Source: Amphritea atlantica (GTDB lineage Bacteria; Pseudomonadota; Gammaproteobacteria; Pseudomonadales; Balneatricaceae). Taken from it: a DNA stretch of 36,676 nucleotides. The stretch lies in the NCBI RefSeq assembly GCF_018860855.1, contig NZ_JAHKQE010000048.1:1-36676 (forward strand), read 5' to 3'. Both the position numbers and the translations under genes were made by a program. Below, piece by piece: positions 8,730-19,497 of this stretch; positions within the stretch are counted from its first letter, which is position 1; each line of letters begins with the position of its first letter. A model generated the notes under the pieces. The model had not been told where the DNA came from. It saw only the letters and a program-made list of their open reading frames with translations, and did not search any database.

Positions 8730-9024
8730 TTAGCTCCCCAATACTATGGATAACAAACAGCATCTACGCAGCCTTCAATAGCCGCATTGATATGAAGCAG
8801 TGCAAGCAATACAAATGGCTTAACCTTACATTCAACGGTAAGGGTTCACTTTAACATCAACTAAGATACTTTAAGTATCACCTATTAGCCCAGAGTGGGA
8901 TATATAAACCCAATACGATCTACCCCTCGATAAGGCCTTATTTAGCTAATATTCGGCTTAAATAGCGCTATCACCGTAAGCCGTTGAGCTGTTAAAGTGC
9001 CGCTGATCAAACGAGGATAGGCTT
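8730..9024. promoter_or_regulatory. Divergent promoter region between the export operon and the yfcA-like gene
   Basis: A 295-bp AT-rich gap between genes that point away from each other, so it must hold both promoters. The plus-strand gene has GAGGATAGG just before its ATG. A 15-bp palindrome lies at 8865-8879. I could not pick out convincing -35/-10 pairs. Confidence 0.5.
8865..8879. promoter_or_regulatory. 15-bp perfect palindrome, candidate operator
   Basis: GATACTT-T-AAGTATC has perfect 7-bp arms around one central base. It lies 136 bp upstream of the export operon start and 146 bp upstream of the yfcA-like gene. Symmetry and position suggest a dimeric regulator site; the regulator is unknown. 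Confidence 0.35.
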
Positions 9025-9828
9025 ATGGAGCTCGATCTAGCACTCATTTTATTATTTATTCTGACCGGACTCGCCGCCGGCGTCATTGATGCAATCGCGG
9101 GCGGTGGAGGCATGATTACCCTGCCGGTGTTGCTGATATCGGGTATGAGCCCCGTAGAAGCACTGGCGACTAATAAACTACAGGGCAGTTTTGGCACCTT
9201 TGCCGCTTCGTTATATTTTGTCCGCAAGAAACTCGTCGACCTGACACAGATGAAACTGATGATTATCTGTACCTTTGCTGGCGCCGTGACGGGCACGGTG
9301 ATCGTGCAGCAGCTCGATACCAGTCTGCTGGCATCGGTTATGCCGTTGTTACTGGTGCTCATCGCCCTATACTTTATGCTGTCCAAGCAGATCGGCGATA
9401 CCGAAAAAGCACGCAAGATTAGTGACGCCCTATTTGCCTTTGTTTTTACGGCGGCGATCGGCTTCTATGATGGTTTCTTCGGCCCAGGCACCGGCACTTT
9501 TTTTGCTTTGGGTTTTGTATCCCTGCTAGGTTTCAGTATGGCCCGCGCGACGGCACATACGAAAATTCTAAATTTCACCTCAAATATTGCCGCGCTGATC
9601 TTCTTTGCTATCGGTGGCAATATTCTCTGGTTAGCGGGCTTTATCATGGCGGCTGGGCAGCTTGTTGGTGGTCAGATCGGCGCACAGCTAGTCGTCAGCC
9701 ATGGGGTTAAACTGATTCGACCACTGGTTGTGGTAGTGACCCTGACGATGTCCGCTAAACTGCTGTTTGATCAGTATCAAAACAGCTCAGGTATGCTGTT
9801 TGGCCCTTGGCTTAATCTGTTTAATTAG
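9025..9828 (+). CDS. yfcA: TauE/SafE family membrane permease, YfcA type
   Basis: A 267-residue inner-membrane protein that aligns by eye along its length with E. coli YfcA (269 aa), a member of the TauE/SafE family of sulfite, sulfonate or organic-anion transporters. The conserved features are the first repeat GVIDAIAGGGGMITLP with MSPVEALATNK, and the second repeat GFYDGFFGPGTGTFFALGF with ATAHTKILN. There are about eight hydrophobic segments arranged as two inverted repeats. The ATG at 9025 follows a GAGGATAGG ribosome site. It stands alone on the plus strand, divergent from the export operon and convergent with fghA. The substrate is not known for this subgroup. Confidence 0.92.
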   Translation: MELDLALILLFILTGLAAGVIDAIAGGGGMITLPVLLISGMSPVEALATNKLQGSFGTFAASLYFVRKKLVDLTQMKLMIICTFAGAVTGTVIVQQLDTSLLASVMPLLLVLIALYFMLSKQIGDTEKARKISDALFAFVFTAAIGFYDGFFGPGTGTFFALGFVSLLGFSMARATAHTKILNFTSNIAALIFFAIGGNILWLAGFIMAAGQLVGGQIGAQLVVSHGVKLIRPLVVVVTLTMSAKLLFDQYQNSSGMLFGPWLNLFN

Positions 9829-9835
9829 TACAGAC

Positions 9836-9862
9836 AAAAAAAGAGGGCTCATCGAGCCCTCT
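9836..9862 (-). terminator. Rho-independent terminator of fghA/adhC (may serve yfcA too)
   Basis: A 9-bp perfect stem AGAGGGCTC / GAGCCCTCT with a 3-base loop occupies 9842-9862. On the minus strand it is followed by seven T residues (9842-9836), and it lies 18 bp beyond the fghA stop. On the plus strand it follows the yfcA stop but has no T tract. Confidence 0.85.
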
Positions 9863-9880
9863 GCGCATATAACAACCGGC

Positions 9881-10723
9881 CTATTCGGCGGTTAAATATC
9901 GGTGATGGAAACGCAACTGCGCTTCGATAAAGCTGGCAATAAAGTAGTAGCTATGATCATAGCCTTCATGCAGCTCTAGCTGTAACGGATAGCCCGATTC
10001 AGCCGCAGCCGCCGCTAGTTTTTCTGGCTGCAATTGTTCAGTCAGAAAATCATCGGCCAGCCCTTGATCAACCCGTGTTGGCAGATGTTCAGGCTGGTTA
10101 CGTAACAATACCGTGGTATCGTACTGCTCCCAATTGCTTTCATCGCTGCCTAAGTAGGCACTAAAGGCTTTACGCCCCCAAGGACAACTCATAGGGTTAC
10201 TGATAGGGCTAAACGCTGACACCGACGTATAGCGTCCGGGATTACGCAGACTAATCATTAGCGCACCGTGGCCACCCATCGAATGCCCAGCGATCGCCCG
10301 CTGCTGTGATACCGGAAAAGTCGCTTCGATCAGTTTAGGCAGCTCATCCACGATATAATCGTACATCCGGTAATGTTCGTTCCAAGGCGCTTGGGTCGCA
10401 TTGACATAGAAACCTGCACCCTGTCCCAGATCATAGCCCTCATCGTTAGCGACATCATCGCCACGGGGGCTGGTATCCGGTGCCACAATGGCGATACCGA
10501 GTTCGGCAGCAACCCGCTGCGCACCAGCCTTCTGCATAAAGTTTTCATCACTGCAGGTCAGGCCCGACAACCAATACAGTACCGGCACCTTCTCGCCACT
10601 CTGCGCCTGGGGCGGCAGAAAGATCGCAAAGCGCATACTGACACCCAGCGCTGCGGAGGGATGGTTATACTGTTTGTGCCAGCCACCGAAGCTCTTCGTC
10701 TGGCTTACAAGTTCTAAACTCAT
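9881..10723 (-). CDS. fghA: S-formylglutathione hydrolase
   Basis: A 280-residue cytoplasmic esterase-D-type alpha/beta hydrolase that cleaves S-formylglutathione to formate and glutathione, the last step of glutathione-dependent formaldehyde detoxification (EC 3.1.2.12). The nucleophile Ser148 is in GHSMGG, the probable acid is Asp224 in DQGLADDFL, and His257 is in GYDHSYYF. The N-terminal [11 protein letters not shown] and PDTSPRG segments are also typical. Length matches E. coli FrmB/YeiG and the human enzyme. The ATG has AAGGA nine bases upstream. It lies 78 bp downstream of adhC on the same strand, the usual operon pairing, and ends before a strong terminator. Confidence 0.96.
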   Translation of the reverse strand: MSLELVSQTKSFGGWHKQYNHPSAALGVSMRFAIFLPPQAQSGEKVPVLYWLSGLTCSDENFMQKAGAQRVAAELGIAIVAPDTSPRGDDVANDEGYDLGQGAGFYVNATQAPWNEHYRMYDYIVDELPKLIEATFPVSQQRAIAGHSMGGHGALMISLRNPGRYTSVSAFSPISNPMSCPWGRKAFSAYLGSDESNWEQYDTTVLLRNQPEHLPTRVDQGLADDFLTEQLQPEKLAAAAAESGYPLQLELHEGYDHSYYFIASFIEAQLRFHHRYLTAE

Positions 10724-10801
10724 AGGTGAATTCCTTAGGATTCGATTAACAACAACCGCTTAGGCTATCGCGATATCCGCGACAGCCCCGGCCACTGATC
10801 G

Positions 10802-12060
<1,259 letters not shown>

Positions 12061-12930
12061 ATGAGCCGTTGGGAAGGGGTTTCTGAGCTAATCGCCGTGA
12101 CAGAAACATCGAGCTTTACTGCCGCTGCCAAAAAATTGGGCATCTCCACCGCTCAGGTCAGCCGCCAGATCAGTGCACTGGAAAACCGCCTCGGCACCAA
12201 GTTGTTTTACCGCACCACCCGTAAAGTCACCGCCACCGAAGCCGGCCAGACCTATTATCAATATTGTCGGCAACTTCTAAACGGCTTAGAAGAAGCTGAG
12301 CGAGCTGTCACCAATCTACAAAATACGCCCCGTGGCAAACTAAAAATCACCGCCCCCGCGACCTACGGTGAACAAAAAATAATGCCATTGATCAATGACT
12401 TTATCTGCCTCTATCCAGAATTAGAGGTACATTGTCACCTAACTAACCAAACCGTTGATTTAGTGGCCTCGGGGTTTGATCTGGCTATCCGTCTAGGCAA
12501 GCTAGAAGACTCCAGTATGATTGCCCGACAATTGATTTCTCGACAACTCTACGTTTGCGCCTCGCCCGACTATCTCACGACCCATGGCGAACCCCATGTT
12601 CTCAGTGAACTGAGCCACCATAATTGTCTCTTAGGAACACTGGAATACTGGCGTTTCAATGAACAGAAACTGGAACGTAACATTAAAGTGAGCGGCAATC
12701 TGCATTGCAGCAGCGGCCAAGCACTTCTGGATGCGGCTTTGAAAGGGATCGGTATCGTGCAGTTGCCCGACTATTATGTGGAGCCCCATTTACAACGCGG
12801 TGAACTGCTTCCGTTATTACAAAACTATCAACACTCAGGAGAAGGCGTCTGGGCACTCTATCCCCATAACCGCCACCTGTCCTCGAAAGTGAGAATGCTA
12901 GTTGATTATCTTGCCGAGCACTTAAGCTAA
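12061..12930 (+). CDS. LysR-family transcriptional regulator, probable regulator of adhC-fghA
   Basis: A 289-residue cytoplasmic DNA-binding protein. The N-terminal winged helix-turn-helix is complete (SFTAAAKKLGISTAQVSRQ, then ALENRLGTKLFYRTTRKV). A linker helix and a two-lobed effector domain (from about residue 90) follow, as in standard LTTRs of about 300 residues. It is transcribed away from adhC, and the gap between them contains a palindromic T-N11-A site. Such divergent LysR genes are common next to the formaldehyde detoxification pair. The effector could be formaldehyde or its glutathione adduct, but this is inference. Confidence 0.93.
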   Translation: MSRWEGVSELIAVTETSSFTAAAKKLGISTAQVSRQISALENRLGTKLFYRTTRKVTATEAGQTYYQYCRQLLNGLEEAERAVTNLQNTPRGKLKITAPATYGEQKIMPLINDFICLYPELEVHCHLTNQTVDLVASGFDLAIRLGKLEDSSMIARQLISRQLYVCASPDYLTTHGEPHVLSELSHHNCLLGTLEYWRFNEQKLERNIKVSGNLHCSSGQALLDAALKGIGIVQLPDYYVEPHLQRGELLPLLQNYQHSGEGVWALYPHNRHLSSKVRMLVDYLAEHLS

Positions 12931-12956
12931 CAACCCCATTAAAGACGCCTAGCAGC

Positions 12957-12991
12957 CTTCACGCGCTAAATAATGCCTTTAGCGAGTGAAG
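12957..12991. terminator. Long hairpin between convergent genes, possible bidirectional terminator
   Basis: CTTCAC-g-CGCTAAA pairs with TTTAGCG-a-GTGAAG around a 7-base loop, a 13-bp stem with one mismatch. It lies 27 bp after the LysR stop and just past the stop of the convergent cyclic-di-GMP gene. There is no T tract on either strand, so termination is plausible but not proven by sequence. Confidence 0.45.
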
Positions 12992-12996
12992 CCCTG

Positions 12997-15231
12997 TTAA
13001 TCATTAGGCGCGAGGGTTATATAACCGTTGCCACTTTTGAGCAATGCCGCTAAGTCATCAGGCGTCAGAGGGCGACTAAAGAGATAGCCCTGCACCTCTT
13101 CACAGGCAAGCTCGTTAAGAAACGCGAGCTGATCCCTGTCTTCCACCCCTTCAGCCGTCACGCTCAAACCCATATTATGGGCCACCGCGATAATAGCCTG
13201 CGTCACGGCGGCATCATCAGAGTCCGTTGTCACATGGGTAATGAAGGAGCGATCGACCTTTAAACGATCGATAGGGAAACGTTTAAGATAACTAAGACTA
13301 GAATAGCCTGTACCAAAGTCATCAATAGCCAACTGAACACCCAGCGCTTTCAAGCGGTGCAGGGTTTCAACCGAACCTTCAACATCATCCATCAACATAT
13401 TCTCAGTGATTTCGAGCTCTAAACAGTCAACCGGCAACCCCGTATCCAATAAAACTTGGGTCACTAGTTTGTCAATATGCTGCTTGGCAAACTGACGCAC
13501 CGACAGGTTAACCGCCACTCGAATGTGCGGCAGCCCTTCTAGCTGCCACTGTCGAGTTTGCCGACAGGCTTCCCGCATCACCCATTCGCCAATGGCGGAA
13601 ATAAACCCTGTTTCTTCAGCCACCGAAATAAATTCTACTGGAGAAACGAGACCTAGTTGCTCACTGTTCCAGCGTAACAGTGCCTCAACCCCGACGATTC
13701 TGCCGCTACACATATCAACCTGAGGCTGATAGTTCAAGGTCAGCTCATTATCTTCAATTGCATGGCGCAGTGCGCTTTCCAATGCCAGACGACGCTTAGC
13801 AGCCACATTCATCGACTTTACAAACAGTTCATAACCGTTTTTACCCGCATGCTTGACATAATACATAGCGGCATCGACATTTTTCATCAGACTATCAACA
13901 TTTTCCCCATGATGAGGGAAAACGGCGATGCCGATACTGGGGGTAATCACAACCTCTTGACCGGCCAAATCAATCGATCGCCCAATCGTATCCAGAATGC
14001 GTCGGGCAACCTGTTCGGCATCTTTAACCTGGTTAATCTCTGGCAGCAGCACGGTAAACTCATCACCGCCAAAGCGAGCAACTTGCGGTAGTAATCGGCT
14101 CTGCTCAGCGTTACTGGCATCCGGATCTGTCGTTTCACTATCATCGACCCGAAGCGCATCCGCAACACTCTCCTCAAAGGCGGTATCAACATCTGTCACA
14201 CTGATGCTCTGAGACAGACGACAAGCAACCTCTTTCAATAACAAATCGCCCATCCCATGACCGAAGGTATCGTTGATCCGCTTAAAATTATCGAGATCAA
14301 GAAATAACACGGCACCCAGGCTACCATTGCGTGCCGCATGATCCATTGCCAACTGCACCCGTTCGCAAAAGACACTACGATTAGAAAGCCCAGTTAAACT
14401 ATCAAACCGCGCCAATTTTAACACCTGATCTTGAGCTTGCTTGAGCTCTGACACATCCAACATCGTGCCTGAAATTAGTTGGGCTCGCCCTTGGTTGTCG
14501 CAAAACACTTCAGCTTGATGCTGCATATTACGAATATCGTCACCGAGCAAACAGATACTGTGATTAATACCCGACATAAAACCCGAATAATGACAGTTAA
14601 GCAGTTCCCGAAACCAGTGTCGCAATTGAGGCCACTCATTGGCAGGAACCGCGCGTAAAAAAGAACGAAAGCTGCGTGAAGTCACACCCAGCTTAGCTCC
14701 TTGTAAATGGTAGAACTGATCGGACCAATACACTTCACCAGTGCTGATGTGCCATTCCCAATTACCTAAGCGAGCAATCCGTTGTGCATTCCCCAGACGA
14801 GCTTCGCTTTTCTGTAACTGCCGTAGCTGTTCATTGGTATTGCTGGCCCGAATCATATAATTAAGTCGATGGCCTAAGACTTTCCAGTTGAAGGGTTTTG
14901 AAACGAAATCGGTGGCCCCAGCCGCATAGGCCTCACGCACCGAATCAATATCATCCTGTCCCGTGGCCATTAATATCGGTACTAATTTTCCATAAGGTAT
15001 ACTGCGTAACTGACGGCAAACATCAAACCCGTTCAGCCCAGGCATCTCTACATCCATCAGCACAATATCAGGCTGAGTCTCCTGAAAAAGCTGAATGGCG
15101 GTTAGACCATTATCCGCCAACAACACATCAAACCCTTCTTGCTCTAGAGAGTGTGTCGCCAATATACGGGCGGTAAGATCATCATCTACAACCAACACCC
15201 TAAAAGGTGTCGAGACTTTATCAATGGTCAC
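12997..15231 (-). CDS. Response regulator with REC-PAS-GGDEF-EAL domains (cyclic-di-GMP turnover)
   Basis: A 744-residue cytoplasmic protein. The receiver domain (about 11-128) has the acidic pocket VVDDD, phospho-acceptor Asp60 (VLMDVEMPG) and SKPF. A PAS-like segment with LGNWEWHISTGEVYWSD follows (about 150-262). The GGDEF domain (about 275-470) has an intact RFGGDEF motif. The EAL domain (about 485-735) keeps EALLRW, VNLSVRQF, LEITEN, DDFGTGYSSL, LKVDRSF and QGYLFSRPL, so phosphodiesterase activity is likely. An acidic insertion of about 35 residues precedes GGDEF, and the usual RxxD inhibitory site reads RLLP. The gene starts 4 bp after the hybrid kinase, which is its probable phosphodonor. 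Predicted output is a change in cyclic-di-GMP level. Confidence 0.93.
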   Translation of the reverse strand: MTIDKVSTPFRVLVVDDDLTARILATHSLEQEGFDVLLADNGLTAIQLFQETQPDIVLMDVEMPGLNGFDVCRQLRSIPYGKLVPILMATGQDDIDSVREAYAAGATDFVSKPFNWKVLGHRLNYMIRASNTNEQLRQLQKSEARLGNAQRIARLGNWEWHISTGEVYWSDQFYHLQGAKLGVTSRSFRSFLRAVPANEWPQLRHWFRELLNCHYSGFMSGINHSICLLGDDIRNMQHQAEVFCDNQGRAQLISGTMLDVSELKQAQDQVLKLARFDSLTGLSNRSVFCERVQLAMDHAARNGSLGAVLFLDLDNFKRINDTFGHGMGDLLLKEVACRLSQSISVTDVDTAFEESVADALRVDDSETTDPDASNAEQSRLLPQVARFGGDEFTVLLPEINQVKDAEQVARRILDTIGRSIDLAGQEVVITPSIGIAVFPHHGENVDSLMKNVDAAMYYVKHAGKNGYELFVKSMNVAAKRRLALESALRHAIEDNELTLNYQPQVDMCSGRIVGVEALLRWNSEQLGLVSPVEFISVAEETGFISAIGEWVMREACRQTRQWQLEGLPHIRVAVNLSVRQFAKQHIDKLVTQVLLDTGLPVDCLELEITENMLMDDVEGSVETLHRLKALGVQLAIDDFGTGYSSLSYLKRFPIDRLKVDRSFITHVTTDSDDAAVTQAIIAVAHNMGLSVTAEGVEDRDQLAFLNELACEEVQGYLFSRPLTPDDLAALLKSGNGYITLAPND

Positions 15232-15235
15232 CGGG

Positions 15236-18058
15236 TTACATCCCTTCTGATTTTCTAATGGCTATTAATACTTGCTTCGCTTGTTCATATTCAATCTTAA
15301 TCTCTTCCAATAATTCGCCGGCTCGCGCAAGCTCGTTACTTCGGCCTAACTGCTCGAGCTCTTTACATAACTCAGCTAAGGCTAACGCCCCCAAATTGTA
15401 ACTACTTGATTTAAAACTATGAGCAGCCAACTTCAACATATCTGTATCTTGCTCTGCGAGAGCCTTGTGTAAACAATCTAGGTCTTCAATAGATTTTTCG
15501 AGATAAGCATCAATAATTTTGGGCAGAAAAGTACCGTCGTTATCCATCTCAATTAACTGTGAGATCACTTTTTTATCAATCGCAGTGTTATGAATAACAG
15601 CTTGAGGCGGCTCATGATGATCACGATCGGCCATTAATACGTTATGGGAGATGTCTGTTTGTGGCAACCAGCGTTTAAGCACCCGTAAAATCTGTCTTTT
15701 ATTAAACGGTTTGGCGAGATAATCATCCATACCGGCCTGCAGACAACGCTGCCGATCATCTGCCACCGCATTGGCGGTCAAGGCGATTATCGGCAGGTAT
15801 TCAAGCCCCTCTTTCAGCTCCCGTTTACGAATTTCTGCGGTCGCTTGGTAACCATCCATCTGGGGCATCTGGCAATCCATCAACACCAACTGATAATCCC
15901 TCTCACGAAGACACTTAAGCGCCTCGACACCGTTACCAGCAACGTCAACCGTCAACCCTAAACCGTTGAGCACCTGACATGCATACGCTTGGTTCACTGA
16001 ATGATCTTCGACTAACAATATGTGGCCAGTTAGACCATCAGCCTCCGTCAACGGCTTTATTTCAAGAGGATTCGATAACGGAGCCGCATCGGTTTTTTCC
16101 AACGTCAGTGTAAACCAGAAAGTCGACCCTTTATTTGGCTCGCTACGAAAATCAATCACCCCGTCCATCATCTCAATCAACTGGCGACAGATGGACAACC
16201 CCAGCCCCGTACCACCAAAGTGCCGGGTTGTAGAGCTGTCTGCCTGAGAAAACGCTTCAAAAATCACAGTCTGATATTCTGGCAATATCCCCACACCGGT
16301 ATCGACCACGCTCACTTGAAAAGCAATATCCTGTTCTGTTTCATGCAACACCACAGCGGATACCTGAACACTCCCGTCAACGGTAAACTTAATGGCGTTA
16401 CCTATCAGATTAGTCAATACTTGCCTTAACCGGAGACTATCTCCTAACACCACTCGGTTTAATGCTTGAGGGACATTGCAGCTAAAGGTCAGACCTTTTT
16501 GTTGAGCTTGTAAACCCAGAACTGAAGCGTGAGCTTGAATCAAGCCCGCTAAATTCAAAGGCTGGTAGTCCAGTTCAAGCTTTCCCGCTTCGATTTTAGA
16601 AAAGTCCAAAATATCATTGATGATGTCCAATAAACCTTCGCCAGAATAACGAATCATCTCAACAAAGCCTCTTTGCTCTGGACTCAAATCCGTTTCCAGT
16701 ACGAGATCAGCCATCCCCAGTACACCATTCATCGGAGTACGAATCTCATGACTCATGGTTGCCAAAAATTCACTTTTCGCCTGGCTGGCATCAATCGCCG
16801 CCTCTTTCTCTTTGCGCACCTGCTGAATCGTGCTTCTAATCGCCTTTTCCATAAACAGAAATGATTCCGCCAGCCGGCCAATCTCATCTGACTTTTTCTG
16901 CGCCAAGCGTTTAAGATGACAACTCTGCTCGGCGGGGCGAATAAAATCTTGATCGGGCAACGATTTTGCGTATGCGGCAAGAGTATTAAGCGGCGCGGCC
17001 ATACGGTAGATAAGAATAAAAGCAGCGCCAATACTGGCTAAGAAGATCAGCCCAATAATGAGGCTTTGCTGAGCGACAACTGCGCGTCCCGGAGCCGCGA
17101 TCTCAGACACCGGCAGCACCACTGCAGAATACCAGTCGAAGGCTTTAAAATAGCTAAAAAATATCTGTATTTGTCGACCACCGGTAAATTCCCGAGGGGG
17201 GCTAAGTGCGTTTTCTCCTCGTTCATACGCTGCGATAATTTGCGTCACAACACCGCTTTCATTCCACCCCAGCACATCCTGATCTAACGACTGTTCAGAA
17301 GGCTTAATCAATACGTTCTGGTCGCCATCAAATAAAATGGCAAAGCCACTTTCAGCTACCTGAAGCTTATCAAATGTCAGTCGAAGCGCATCGAGAATAA
17401 GGTTCATCTGTTGCTGACTCTCTTGCTCGACCTCAGCAAAATCAACAATCAATGCAACCGTCCAGCCCCAAGCCTCCAATGGCATAAAATAGCCCATATA
17501 CCGATCATCAGTGGACTTTCCCGGTTTTTGCCAAAAGAAAATAGCGCTATCCCCATCTGGACTCAATCGATCAAACCTCATTACACGACTTAATTCTCGA
17601 CCTTTAAGGTCGCGTAATCCTTCAATGGAGATATTGGAAAGGTGTTTATCGGTACTACCAACAACAACCCCGTTGGGGTTAAGAAAAAGGAAATCTGCGT
17701 TTTGAACGGCCACCACCGACAGCCACTGCCGAGCGAGGTGCTTAGCTGAAGCCTCACTGATGACCCCCTGCTCTGACGCTGCAGCATAGTTCTGTAGCGT
17801 TGCCAGCCCCATGCGCGCCAACTGCTGCATATCCGCTTTTGTTTCATTAAGAATCGCCACTTTCTCACTGACCAACTGATTATATCCCGCACGAATATTC
17901 AAATCGGCCAGCTGTAAAACGTTACGCGCAGACTTCTGCTCAACAACCAACATGGCGTGACTCACCCCCTGTTGGGTGAAATACATCACGCCAGCGGCGG
18001 TACACAACAATACCGCCACAATGAGGGCGATAATTTTAAATTTGAAACTGGACAACAT
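15236..18058 (-). CDS. Hybrid sensor histidine kinase (double Cache, HAMP, HisKA, HATPase, REC, Hpt)
   Basis: A membrane sensor of about 940 residues. One N-terminal helix ([22 protein letters not shown]) and a second near 335-355 flank a periplasmic region of about 290 residues with a Cache-like pattern ([29 protein letters not shown]). HAMP follows, then HisKA with the phospho-His in [11 protein letters not shown] (about residue 437). The ATPase part has [15 protein letters not shown] and GGTGLGLS. A receiver with Asp in [13 protein letters not shown] (about 728) and a C-terminal Hpt with AAHSFKSSS complete the relay. The ATG at 18058 has GAG upstream; a GTG at 18067 is in frame. A binding-protein gene lies upstream and a REC-GGDEF-EAL gene is 4 bp downstream, suggesting signal capture and output partners. 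Confidence 0.94.
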   Translation of the reverse strand: MLSSFKFKIIALIVAVLLCTAAGVMYFTQQGVSHAMLVVEQKSARNVLQLADLNIRAGYNQLVSEKVAILNETKADMQQLARMGLATLQNYAAASEQGVISEASAKHLARQWLSVVAVQNADFLFLNPNGVVVGSTDKHLSNISIEGLRDLKGRELSRVMRFDRLSPDGDSAIFFWQKPGKSTDDRYMGYFMPLEAWGWTVALIVDFAEVEQESQQQMNLILDALRLTFDKLQVAESGFAILFDGDQNVLIKPSEQSLDQDVLGWNESGVVTQIIAAYERGENALSPPREFTGGRQIQIFFSYFKAFDWYSAVVLPVSEIAAPGRAVVAQQSLIIGLIFLASIGAAFILIYRMAAPLNTLAAYAKSLPDQDFIRPAEQSCHLKRLAQKKSDEIGRLAESFLFMEKAIRSTIQQVRKEKEAAIDASQAKSEFLATMSHEIRTPMNGVLGMADLVLETDLSPEQRGFVEMIRYSGEGLLDIINDILDFSKIEAGKLELDYQPLNLAGLIQAHASVLGLQAQQKGLTFSCNVPQALNRVVLGDSLRLRQVLTNLIGNAIKFTVDGSVQVSAVVLHETEQDIAFQVSVVDTGVGILPEYQTVIFEAFSQADSSTTRHFGGTGLGLSICRQLIEMMDGVIDFRSEPNKGSTFWFTLTLEKTDAAPLSNPLEIKPLTEADGLTGHILLVEDHSVNQAYACQVLNGLGLTVDVAGNGVEALKCLRERDYQLVLMDCQMPQMDGYQATAEIRKRELKEGLEYLPIIALTANAVADDRQRCLQAGMDDYLAKPFNKRQILRVLKRWLPQTDISHNVLMADRDHHEPPQAVIHNTAIDKKVISQLIEMDNDGTFLPKIIDAYLEKSIEDLDCLHKALAEQDTDMLKLAAHSFKSSSYNLGALALAELCKELEQLGRSNELARAGELLEEIKIEYEQAKQVLIAIRKSEGM

Positions 18059-18282
18059 ACACAGCACTCAAGGTTGTTTTATCTGCCAATAAAACGGATA
18101 AAAGCCGCTAACAAACCAGCACCCCATGAATGCTCTATTTGCGCAGCTATTTAAAAGCTCAAAGCTTATTATCTTGGTTTTTCTCTGCTCTACCCTTCAT
18201 CTCTAATCTAGACATCTATTGATTAAACACTTTGTGCCAACACTCACCTTTCGGGTTGCCTAAAACCACCCATCCAGAGTCA

Positions 18283-19431
18283 TCATTGGCTAGGAATATC
18301 CCGATACACCTCATCCGCCGCGCCTAATAAGAGTAACGGTGGGTTAAAGCCAACGACTTCTGCCGTTTTAAGATTTACAGCCATACGGGGCGGTTCTTCA
18401 AAAAACTGCGTGAGCTGATTAGGCTGCGCCCCATTAAAAACCTTAGCAAAGGTTTGTGCATGAAACTCCCCCACATAACGGAAACCCGCTTGAGAAAGAC
18501 TCAATAGAAAACCCTTTCGTACCTCATCCGACCCCGATTGAGAAAAAGTCGGTATACCGTTGTCATTGGCTATTTTCACTAACGTACCAATACTCTGTTC
18601 ATTAACACCGCCCTGAACCGTAACGTAAATAGCATCCACTTTGGGCGCTAACTCGCGAAAACACTGCTCAACACTCGCTTCTGCTTCCGCCATATCAGTA
18701 ACATCACTCACTGTGTGACAGCGCACAATATTAAAGCCCCGTTCAGCACTCAGCTTTTCAATCACATCCATCGCCGCATAGCTTCGGCCATTAACTGAGT
18801 CCTCATAGGCAACGCCTAGATTATTAAAGTCGAAAATATCGTGAAAAACTCTCACCTGTCGATCGTACCGATTCGGATCAACCGTCGCGTGTATATGGTC
18901 ATAGCCTGAGTCTGCAATACTTTTAATAATACCCGCCGTTAACGGGTCACTGGTTGATAAAACCATTGTTGGCGTATGGTGCCGATTATTGGATAACGCC
19001 TTACCCGCCCAAGTCCCCATTGCAATCATCAAATCTAAATCATGCTGATTAAGACGTTTTATAACCTTATCAGTCACCGATTCTAAAACATCTTCATTCC
19101 ACTGCGCAGAGTAGTGTGCATCCGGTACAAATTCGATGTAATCACTAGGCAGCTGTTTTAACCACTGCCATAGCTGCGCCGTCTGCTCTCCTTGTTGCTC
19201 AGGAATCTCTGTTTTTTCGATCCAACCGAGCTTCATTAAACCTTTCACCGTCTCGATGAGTACTTTTTGATAGTCGGTATACTCGCCCCCCTCAAAATAG
19301 CCGACACGCCAACGTTGCCCCTCATTTAACAATGGAGCAGTGGAAAAAACGCCCTTATCAGGGACTCCTGCAAACGCAAGCGGAACCAACATACAGAGCC
19401 ACAACACACACAGGCTCTTAATTAATCGCAT
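18283..19431 (-). CDS. Periplasmic substrate-binding protein, ABC_sub_bind (TrpX-like) family
   Basis: A 382-residue exported protein with signal peptide LCVLWLCMLVPLAFA. The two-lobe fold is visible from WRVGYFEGGEYTDYQKVL, MIAMGTWAGKAL, LSTSDPLTAGIIKS, AIYVTVQGGVNEQS and FSQSGSDEVRKGFLLSLSQAG. The C-terminus VNLKTAEVVGFNPPLLLLGAADEVY is the standard ending of the ABC_sub_bind family, which includes tryptophan-binding TrpX. A GGAG site precedes the ATG. No permease or ATPase gene accompanies it. Instead a Cache-type hybrid kinase follows 224 bp downstream, so I infer that it presents a ligand to the kinase rather than to a transporter. The ligand is unknown; an amino-acid-like compound would fit the family. 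Confidence 0.87.
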   Translation of the reverse strand: MRLIKSLCVLWLCMLVPLAFAGVPDKGVFSTAPLLNEGQRWRVGYFEGGEYTDYQKVLIETVKGLMKLGWIEKTEIPEQQGEQTAQLWQWLKQLPSDYIEFVPDAHYSAQWNEDVLESVTDKVIKRLNQHDLDLMIAMGTWAGKALSNNRHHTPTMVLSTSDPLTAGIIKSIADSGYDHIHATVDPNRYDRQVRVFHDIFDFNNLGVAYEDSVNGRSYAAMDVIEKLSAERGFNIVRCHTVSDVTDMAEAEASVEQCFRELAPKVDAIYVTVQGGVNEQSIGTLVKIANDNGIPTFSQSGSDEVRKGFLLSLSQAGFRYVGEFHAQTFAKVFNGAQPNQLTQFFEEPPRMAVNLKTAEVVGFNPPLLLLGAADEVYRDIPSQ

Positions 19432-19497
19432 AACTCACTCCTTCCGACTACATCAACAATACACTATTTTATACAAGCGTTTGAATTTTAATACGAA

